Shown: one piece after another, positions 52,057 through 59,180 of the stretch | Numbering within the stretch: the stretch's first letter is position 1 | Layout of the letters: the number at the start of each line of letters is the position of its first letter | DNA from: a cyanobacterium PCC 7702 | GTDB taxonomy: Bacteria; Cyanobacteriota; Cyanobacteriia; Cyanobacteriales; Nostocaceae | Direction: 5' to 3' | Assembly (NCBI GenBank): GCA_000332255.1 | Contig: KB235926.1 | Coordinates: 1,838,797 to 1,902,796 of the forward strand | Length of the DNA stretch: 64,000 nucleotides | The notes under the pieces: model-generated | What the model saw: only the letters and a program-made list of their open reading frames with translations | What the model was told of the DNA's origin: nothing | Databases searched by the model: none | Made by a program: the position numbers and the translations under genes

Positions 52057-53886
52057 TCAAAACCCTTCCGGAAAGCCTTCCCCACGAGGATCTGCTGCGC
52101 CTTCTAAGGTTCCGTCGGGCGCGATGGCGATCGCGTTAACATTACCCCAAGGTTTGGCTTCTTGTTTAATTTTATGTCCCCGACGCTGTAATTCTGTGAG
52201 AGTAAGAGCATCCAGGGCCAAAGGTTCTACTCGCAGCTCGTCGGGAAGCCACTGGTGATGAATGCGGGGAACAGAAACAGCCGCACCTACATCCATGTTG
52301 TACTCCAAAACGTGGAGAATAACTTGCAGCAGCTGAGTAATAATAGTAGAACCGCCGGGTGCACCCGCCACCAAGCGCAGGCGATTGTTTTGCGTCACAA
52401 TAGTTGGCGTCATGCTAGATAAAGGTGTTTTGCGCGGTGCGATCGCATTGGCTTGACCACCCACCAAACCAAAAGCATTAGGTACACCTGGTGCAGTCAC
52501 AAAATCATCCATTTCGTTGTTGAGAAGAATACCAGTTCCTGGCGTAACCACACCCGAGCCGAATCCGAGATTAACAGTAAACGTCAAGCTCACCGCATGA
52601 TGCTGCTGGTCAACTACACTCAGATGACTGGTTTGAGCAGACTCGTAGCGGGGTGCGTAGAATTGCTCCCTAAGCGGGGAAGATTTTAGTTTTCTTAGCG
52701 CCAAGAAAGAGCGTTTGTCCTCAAAGGAAAGCAACCGTTGTAACGTTTCAATATCCACAGGCTTTACTTGTTTGGCGTCTTTGGCTCTGTACAAAGAAAT
52801 TTGTGCGCGTCGCCACCGTGCGTAAGCGGGACTGATTAATTGTTGCACGGGTACCGTGACAAAATCTGGGTCACCTAACAGTTGGGATCGATCTGCAAAA
52901 GCAATCTTCATTGCTTCTACCATCAAATGAATTGCATCCGGGTGATGCCAACCCAAAGATTTTAAATCAGTATCCCCAATAATATTTAAAATTTCCAACA
53001 GATGTATGCCTCCAGAGGAAGGAGGTGGCATAGAACAAATTCGAGCTTGACGAAAATTTCCGCATACGGGAGTCCGCCAAATTGGTTTATAAGACCTTAA
53101 GTCTTCCAGAGTAATTAAACCACCATTTTTCTTCATATCATTAGCAATGGCAGCAGCAATACTTCCCGTGTAGAAACTGCGCGGGTTACGAGATATCTCT
53201 GTTAAAGTTCGTGCTAAATCTCGTTGCACCAGTCTTGTTCCTGGTTGGTACAATTTACCATTGCGAGTAAAAATTCTTCGGGCAGCTGGATTTGCCAAAA
53301 TAACTTTTTGGCGGTTTTCATACTCTGATATAGAACGCCAAGTTATCCTAGGACTAAGGATAAACCCATTACTTGCCAAAGCGATCGCAGGTTTTAGCAG
53401 TTCTTTCCAAGACAATTTCCCATAGCGGCGATGAACTTCGTACAACCCCGCAACCGTTCCTGGTGTCGCCACTGCTAAGTAACCGTCAGTACTTGCATTT
53501 GCGCGTACCCTTTTTTGAGCATCCAAATACATATCCCTGCTAGCTTTGAGCGGTGCGCGTTCGCGGAAATCCAAAGCTTTAATTTCACCTGTTTGCGAGT
53601 TATACAATAACAAAAAGCCGCCACCGCCTATTCCCGCCGCAAAAGGTTCTACCACTGAAATTGCAAAAGCCGTAGCCACTGCAGCATCAATAGCATTTCC
53701 TCCCTTACGTAACATTTCTAACCCTGCTTTGCTCGCCAAGGGATGCGCCGAGACAACCATAGCTTTTTTGGTGCGTAACGGCAAGACCACAGTTGCCGAT
53801 ACTGTTTTTTGGCTACCACTGAGCAATGTCCAAAAACAAAGATAAAAACAGACCGAAAATATCCTCAAGTAGCGAAATTTGCGCAT
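52057..53886 (-). CDS. ggt: Gamma-glutamyltransferase (glutathione hydrolase)
   Basis: Periplasmic Ntn-hydrolase that cleaves and transfers the gamma-glutamyl group of glutathione. Signal peptide 1-31. The nucleophile Thr is T419 (TSHLSVVD), at which the precursor self-cleaves into large and small subunits; the oxyanion PPPSSGG is at 287-293, and LLNNEMDDF is also seen. N-terminal KAMVVSAHPLASKAG and GGNAIDAAVA are family marks. 609 residues, slightly longer than the E. coli enzyme (about 580). All catalytic residues are present. Confidence 0.95.
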   Translation of the reverse strand: MRKFRYLRIFSVCFYLCFWTLLSGSQKTVSATVVLPLRTKKAMVVSAHPLASKAGLEMLRKGGNAIDAAVATAFAISVVEPFAAGIGGGGFLLLYNSQTGEIKALDFRERAPLKASRDMYLDAQKRVRANASTDGYLAVATPGTVAGLYEVHRRYGKLSWKELLKPAIALASNGFILSPRITWRSISEYENRQKVILANPAARRIFTRNGKLYQPGTRLVQRDLARTLTEISRNPRSFYTGSIAAAIANDMKKNGGLITLEDLRSYKPIWRTPVCGNFRQARICSMPPPSSGGIHLLEILNIIGDTDLKSLGWHHPDAIHLMVEAMKIAFADRSQLLGDPDFVTVPVQQLISPAYARWRRAQISLYRAKDAKQVKPVDIETLQRLLSFEDKRSFLALRKLKSSPLREQFYAPRYESAQTSHLSVVDQQHHAVSLTFTVNLGFGSGVVTPGTGILLNNEMDDFVTAPGVPNAFGLVGGQANAIAPRKTPLSSMTPTIVTQNNRLRLVAGAPGGSTIITQLLQVILHVLEYNMDVGAAVSVPRIHHQWLPDELRVEPLALDALTLTELQRRGHKIKQEAKPWGNVNAIAIAPDGTLEGAADPRGEGFPEGF

Positions 53887-54281
53887 CTTTAGTAAATACG
53901 GCTGGATATGAAGGAGTGGTTAAAAGCCGGAAGGTCGCGGTCGCATTATTGCCGCCAATGAAATTTTACTCAACTTCCCACGCAAACAAAGCAAATTTTT
54001 ATTACTTAAGTATTATTACAGTTGCAATTACATGTTTTTTGCTTGCTTTTGAGTAACTGGCATTATTTTTTACATTTTTTAGCAACTTTTGGTAGAGAAT
54101 ATTTGGCAATTTCGGTACACCGTAAGTAAAATAACTGCTATTTAACAGTTAGCTGAGATTTCATCGTCCTGTAGTAATTTGTATATAAACATACAAATAA
54201 AATCCAGTCGCTTGAATTCTATCGCGGCAAAGTTCTGCCCAAACATAATAGCTATGACCTATTCAAACCAATACGAGTAAA
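53887..54281. other. Promoter region of the chemotaxis operon
   Basis: A 395-base gap between divergent ggt and the chemotaxis operon. It carries the symmetric element at 54177-54198. A reading frame that covers part of it ends in a hydrophobic stretch, but lies antisense to the ggt start and is not accepted. Confidence 0.45.
54177..54198. promoter_or_regulatory. Candidate NtcA-binding site upstream of the chemotaxis operon
   Basis: ATTTGTAT-ATAAAC-ATACAAAT is a perfect 8-bp inverted repeat that contains TGTA-N8-TACA, the extended consensus of the nitrogen regulator NtcA. It ends 84 bases before the start codon. A weak -10-like TTCTAT lies 22 bases after the TAC half, the spacing of NtcA-activated promoters. 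Confidence 0.5.
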
Positions 54282-55343
54282 ATGAGCACAAATTCCACAG
54301 GTAGCTACAGGTTTTTCCAAAAACTGTACCCTTTATCTCTCTTGGCACAACTAATTAGCAAACGCGCTACAGGTTGTTTAAGAGTATTTACTGATATAGC
54401 CTGTTGGCATATTTATTTAGAAGAAGGAAAACTTACATATGCCTCCTGTTCGGATAAACTATTGGAACGATTAGACAACCAATTACAAAAATTGAGTCAA
54501 AAAATTCCGACTCTGTTGAATGTAAATCGCACACAAATCCGATTGATGTTGGATACCAAAACTGAGAACCAACCATCACAAACAGATTATCTGGCTATAT
54601 GTTGGTTGGTAAATCAGAACTATATCAATTCTGCACAAGCAGCAATTCTCATCGAAGAATTAGCCAAAGAAGTATTGCTATCGTTTCTAACCTTAAAACA
54701 AGGAAACTATGAATTTGAGCGCGAGACTTTCTGGGATGAATTGCCAAAATTTTGTTATTTGGACTTGCGAACGCTTGTAGAAGAATGTCAAAAACAATTA
54801 CAACAACAACACGCTCAGCAATTAACATTTACCCTGCAACAGCGATCGCCACAAACAAAATCTTTTCCCACTCCCACAAAAGCAAGCATCGCAGCTGAAC
54901 AACCATCATCGCTCGCAACAGATTTAGATGTTCCTGAGGACGATGACGAATCCTTGTATTTACCACCTAGCAACAAAAGTTTATATACAGTAGCTTGTAT
55001 TGATGACAGTCCCACTGTTTTACATTCTATTAGAAGCTTTTTAGATGAAAATACATTTGCGGTAGTTGCAATCAAAGATCCTATTAAAGCTTTAATGGAA
55101 ATTCTCCGCAGCAAACCAGACCTGATTTTGCTAGATGTAGAAATGCCAAATTTAGACGGCTACGAACTATGTTCTCTGCTACGCAGGCATTCTAATTTTA
55201 AGAATACACCCATAATTATGGTCACTGGTAGAACAGGATTTCTAGACAAAGCAAAAGCCAAAATGGTCAGAGCATCAGGTTATTTGACCAAGCCTTTTAC
55301 CCAGTCAGATTTGCTCAAAATTGTCTGGAAACATCTCAAGTGA
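54282..55343 (+). CDS. PatA-like response regulator (PATAN/DUF4388 plus receiver)
   Basis: N-terminal PATAN (DUF4388) domain (LAQLISKRATGCLRVFTD and IYLEEGKLTYASCSD), a helical middle, a Gln/Pro/Ser-rich linker (about 180-225), and a C-terminal receiver at 235-353 with phospho-acceptor D285 (LILLDVEMPNLDG). This is the PatA/PilG/TaxP layout: the first gene of cyanobacterial pilus chemotaxis loci. ATG start; the gene ends 38 bases before cheY. Confidence 0.9.
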   Translation: MSTNSTGSYRFFQKLYPLSLLAQLISKRATGCLRVFTDIACWHIYLEEGKLTYASCSDKLLERLDNQLQKLSQKIPTLLNVNRTQIRLMLDTKTENQPSQTDYLAICWLVNQNYINSAQAAILIEELAKEVLLSFLTLKQGNYEFERETFWDELPKFCYLDLRTLVEECQKQLQQQHAQQLTFTLQQRSPQTKSFPTPTKASIAAEQPSSLATDLDVPEDDDESLYLPPSNKSLYTVACIDDSPTVLHSIRSFLDENTFAVVAIKDPIKALMEILRSKPDLILLDVEMPNLDGYELCSLLRRHSNFKNTPIIMVTGRTGFLDKAKAKMVRASGYLTKPFTQSDLLKIVWKHLK

Positions 55344-55381
55344 TTGTTAATAACTAAAACTACGAAGGAGGAAATAAACAA

Positions 55382-55771
55382 GTGGTTTGGAATTTGCTAA
55401 ATACTGTTTTAGTAGTGGAAGACTCTCCCAGTGAATTAGAACTAATAAGTCACTATCTGAAAGAAAGTGGTTTTAACGTTATCAAAGCAAAGGGAGCCAA
55501 AGAAGCTTTAGAAAAAGCAATATCACAACAACCAGATGTAATTATTACTGATGTAGTCATGCCAGAAATGAGTGGTTTTGAGTTATGTCGTTCTTTGAAA
55601 AAAAATCCATTAACCCAAAAAGTGCCGATCGTAATTTGCAGTTCTAAAAATCAAGACATAGATCGTTTGTGGGCAAAAAGGCAAGGTGCTAATGCCTATG
55701 TAACTAAACCATACACCCGCGAACAACTTTTAGGTGCTATTAAATCAGTAGCGGATACAAGCGATGAATAG
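55382..55771 (+). CDS. CheY/PilH-like single-domain response regulator
   Basis: 129 residues. Phospho-acceptor D57 (VIITDVVMPEMSG), acidic pair in VVEDSPSE, and lysine in VTKPYTRE. GTG start with GGAGG upstream. The stop overlaps the cheW start by eight bases, so the two are translationally linked. Single-domain regulators of this position (PilH, TaxY) tune signal output from the CheA kinase. Confidence 0.92.
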   Translation: MVWNLLNTVLVVEDSPSELELISHYLKESGFNVIKAKGAKEALEKAISQQPDVIITDVVMPEMSGFELCRSLKKNPLTQKVPIVICSSKNQDIDRLWAKRQGANAYVTKPYTREQLLGAIKSVADTSDE

Positions 55772-56261
55772 TTCAGAACTGACACTAATTTTACAGTCTA
55801 ACGGTAGTAATTTGGGAGATAACTATCTGAAGTTTCAACTACACAAACAAGCAGCTGCTGTTTTGTCAGTTAAATATATTCAAGAAGCAGTTATCGTTCC
55901 CGTGGAAACAGTTACTTCCATACCAAATATGCCCGCTTGTATATTAGGGTTAATGAATTGGCGCAGTCGTATAATTTGGGTAGTTGACTTGCCAAGAATG
56001 TTTAATTTAGAGCCGTTGGATTATCAATTTCGGCAGTACAACATTATTATTGTGCAAGTGGAATCAGAAACTTTGGGTTTAGTTGTACAAGAAATCAAAG
56101 GTACGGCAAAATTTTCGCTAGAAGAAATTTGCTCTCCTATCGGACAGGTAGCCTCCAGTTTAGTCCCTTATCTAGGCGGATGCATTGTCCAGCAACAAGA
56201 AATTCTTTTGGTATTGGATGCCCAAGCTATTGTGAAATCTTCTCTTCTATACGGCAATTAA
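55764..56261 (+). CDS. cheW: CheW-like coupling protein
   Basis: 165 residues with one CheW domain: VKYIQEAVIVPVETVTSIPNMPACILGLMNWR (cited in part as MPACILGLMNWRSRIIWVVDL). It bridges the chemoreceptor and the CheA kinase. Overlap with cheY and only 39 bases to the receptor gene show operon structure. Confidence 0.92.
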   Translation: MNSSELTLILQSNGSNLGDNYLKFQLHKQAAAVLSVKYIQEAVIVPVETVTSIPNMPACILGLMNWRSRIIWVVDLPRMFNLEPLDYQFRQYNIIIVQVESETLGLVVQEIKGTAKFSLEEICSPIGQVASSLVPYLGGCIVQQQEILLVLDAQAIVKSSLLYGN

Positions 56262-56300
56262 ATTTTCATCCTAGACATTAGCTATTATTGGAATTTATTT

Positions 56301-59111
56301 ATGTTTCATAAAACTGATACAACTCATAATCATGATGCCCAAATGCCAGAACCAATAATTTCATCGCCAGAAGTTAAAGATGGTCTGGTCAAATTACCCA
56401 ATCTTTCCCCACAGGAGAAAACTACCCAAAATTATTTAGCAAATGGCCTTATTAATTTTTACAAGCAGTTTGGCTGGAGTACAAAAGCAACTTTATTTGC
56501 CATTGCAATTAGTACGCTACCTGTATTAGGATTTGGTATATTAACGTACAAATTTTCTAGTCAATCTCTAGCTGAAAAAATTATTGATGCTAGCAAAATA
56601 GAAGCTGTTATTTTAGCAGACAAAATTAATCGTTTTATGTGGGAGAGGTATGTTAATGTCCAAATAATTTCAAATTTATCAATTTTAGAAGATGTTTCTC
56701 TAAAAAATAAAAAAAACAAGCAGGAATTACTAGAGCAATGGCTGCAGAAAGATAAAATATTCAATAATATCTCTGTTTTTGACCGTCAAGGCAAATTAAT
56801 AGTTACGTCCTCCGGAGAACCCCCTCAAAATCCTCAAAACCAGCCGTATTTTAAAAATTCGATTCAAGAAGACCATCCGATAATTTCTGGAGTAATAGCA
56901 AACAATATTTACTTAGCAGCACCTGTAAAAAATAGAGTAACCAAGGAAATTATTGGTGTAATTGTAGCGCAAATGCCTCTGAAAAATATAGAAGAATTAA
57001 TCAAAAGCTACAAGGGTATGAATGGTACCAATTATTATTTAATTGATGATACGGGGCAGATTTTTGCAGCTAACCAACAGGCAGATATAGGTAAAAATAT
57101 TCACAAAGAATTTGCAATTGACGAGAAATTACATACTGCTAAAAAGGTAGTTGCTCAAACAATTATTCATCCCGAAACTCGAAGCAAACGACTAATTAGT
57201 TTGGCCAGCTTAGAACAATTATCAGACATGCCCAACCTCAACTGGGAAGTAATGCTTTCCGCTAGTAGCAAGACGGTATTTGCACCTCAAAAACAATTGT
57301 TGGTCAAAATTGCCACAACGACAGGAATAATAGCAATAATAGCAGCAGCGATCGCAACTTGGCTTGCCAAACGTATTACCAAACCAATTTTGCAGGCAAC
57401 AGCAAAAGTAGCAAAACTGAATCAAGGCGGACTCAACTTTAGCGATTTTACCGTCAAAAAAGAAGACGAGCTAGAACTTTTAAATGCAAACATCAACCAA
57501 ATGGCGGTGCAACTCCAGTCTTTATTGCAAGAGCAACAAAAAGATAGCGAACGAGCAAAACTACTTGCAGATATGACTCTACGCATTCGCTTGTCCCTTA
57601 CTATCGAAGATATTTGTCAAACAGCAGTCAGAGAAATTCGCCAAGCACTCAAAGCAGATCGAGCAGTCATTTGCAAACTAGATAACGATGGATGGAACGG
57701 TCAAGCGATCGCTGAATCGGTGAATATCAATTACCCGAAAATGTATGGAGTTACAATTGACAACACATGTTTTGGCAAAATGGATGCCAATATTTGTCAA
57801 AATGGTGAAGTGCAGGCGATCGCCAACATTTACCAACAGTCAAACCTCAAAGATAGCGATGCATGCATTAAGTTTTGGGAGAAATTTGCAGTTAAAGCTA
57901 GTTTGATTGCACCTATTTTTCAACAACAACAGCTGGTTGGTTTGCTCATGGTTCACCAGTGCGACAGTCCGCGTTTGTGGCAACTAACAGAAATTGATTT
58001 ATTGAAACATTTAGCAATGCAAATCGGCTATGCTTTGGAGCAAGCAGAACTGCAAGAAGAATTAGAACAAGCAAAAGCGATCGCAAAGCAATCCTCCAGC
58101 AAAGAACGAGAACAAAAAGAAGCTCTGCAAAAACAACTGCTCCAGCTACTCGAATGCGCAGAAACAGCAGCATCTGGTGATTTGAGCGTGCGCGCGCCTG
58201 TTGGTGCTGGGGAAATAGGTACCGTTGCTGACTTTTTCAACTCTATCGTTGAAAGTTTGCGAGAAATTGTCATACAAGTCAAAACTGCTGCTAAAAGCGT
58301 TGATGACGCCATCGGTACTAATTCCGAAGCGATTCGCCAACTTGCACGAGAAGCGGAAATTCAAGCCACCGAAATTGACCGTACTCTCGATGCTATGACT
58401 CGGATGACACAATCTATTCAAGCAGTAGCCCAAAGCGCCCAACAAGCCACCGTCATAGCAGAAAATGCTTCTGCAGCAGCTGCTAAGAGCGGACAAGCAA
58501 TGGACTCAACGGTACAAAACATTTTACACCTACGGGAAACTGTAGGTGAAACTGCTAAAAAAGTTAAACATTTGGGAGAATCTACCCAACAAATTTCCCG
58601 CGTTGTTGCCCTAATCAACCAAATTTCTCTGCAAACTAACTTGTTAGCCATTAACGCTGGAATTGAAGCAGCACGAGCGGGCGAAGAAGCTCAAGGTTTT
58701 GTGGTCATTGCTGAAGAAGTAGGCGAATTAGCAACAAAAGCAACAGCAGCAACAAGAGAAATAGAGCAAATTGTCGAGAACATTCAACGGGAAACTAGCG
58801 AAGCAGTGCAAGCTATGGAAGTGGGAACCTCCCAAGTTACAGAAGGTGTGCGCGTCGTTGCAGAAGCAAAAAACAGTCTCAACCAAATACTGGAAGTAGC
58901 AAAGCTTCTTCATGACTTGGTACAGTCCATTTCTGGTGCGACAGCGTTTGGAGTCGAAACATCGCAAGTTGTTAGTGAATTGATGAAACAAATCGCTGTT
59001 ATTTCCAAGCACACCAGTGACTCTTGTTTGCAAGTTTGCTCTGGTTTGCAAGAAACTGTATACATTTCCCAGCAATTGCAGAGCACTGTCAGCGCTTTTA
59101 AGGTCTATTAG
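56301..59111 (+). CDS. Methyl-accepting chemotaxis protein with Cache, HAMP and CBCR-like GAF
   Basis: 936 residues: TM1 62-83, a periplasmic double-Cache domain about 100-310 (YLIDDTGQIFAANQQAD), TM2 335-357, HAMP 357-411, a GAF domain 420-585, a second HAMP-like helix 610-665, and the MCP signalling domain about 680-936 with the hairpin tip ISLQTNLLAINAGIEAARAGEE. The GAF domain is close to cyanobacteriochrome/phytochrome GAFs (DRAVICKL, AESVNINYPK), but the canonical chromophore cysteine position holds Ala521 with Cys522 next to it, one place off. So light sensing is uncertain. Probably a PilJ/TaxD receptor for type IV pilus motility. Confidence 0.92.
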   Translation: MFHKTDTTHNHDAQMPEPIISSPEVKDGLVKLPNLSPQEKTTQNYLANGLINFYKQFGWSTKATLFAIAISTLPVLGFGILTYKFSSQSLAEKIIDASKIEAVILADKINRFMWERYVNVQIISNLSILEDVSLKNKKNKQELLEQWLQKDKIFNNISVFDRQGKLIVTSSGEPPQNPQNQPYFKNSIQEDHPIISGVIANNIYLAAPVKNRVTKEIIGVIVAQMPLKNIEELIKSYKGMNGTNYYLIDDTGQIFAANQQADIGKNIHKEFAIDEKLHTAKKVVAQTIIHPETRSKRLISLASLEQLSDMPNLNWEVMLSASSKTVFAPQKQLLVKIATTTGIIAIIAAAIATWLAKRITKPILQATAKVAKLNQGGLNFSDFTVKKEDELELLNANINQMAVQLQSLLQEQQKDSERAKLLADMTLRIRLSLTIEDICQTAVREIRQALKADRAVICKLDNDGWNGQAIAESVNINYPKMYGVTIDNTCFGKMDANICQNGEVQAIANIYQQSNLKDSDACIKFWEKFAVKASLIAPIFQQQQLVGLLMVHQCDSPRLWQLTEIDLLKHLAMQIGYALEQAELQEELEQAKAIAKQSSSKEREQKEALQKQLLQLLECAETAASGDLSVRAPVGAGEIGTVADFFNSIVESLREIVIQVKTAAKSVDDAIGTNSEAIRQLAREAEIQATEIDRTLDAMTRMTQSIQAVAQSAQQATVIAENASAAAAKSGQAMDSTVQNILHLRETVGETAKKVKHLGESTQQISRVVALINQISLQTNLLAINAGIEAARAGEEAQGFVVIAEEVGELATKATAATREIEQIVENIQRETSEAVQAMEVGTSQVTEGVRVVAEAKNSLNQILEVAKLLHDLVQSISGATAFGVETSQVVSELMKQIAVISKHTSDSCLQVCSGLQETVYISQQLQSTVSAFKVY

Positions 59112-59180
59112 TTGTCTTGATAACGCACAAATTTTCTGCCTTCATCCATGACTGATAACTAATGACTCGGGACAAAAACT

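Noticed and set aside
53826-54056. Plus-strand frame of 76 residues ending in a hydrophobic helix
   Set aside because: Its first part is antisense to the ggt signal peptide region, and its polar half is low-complexity; the hydrophobic end reflects AT-rich promoter sequence.
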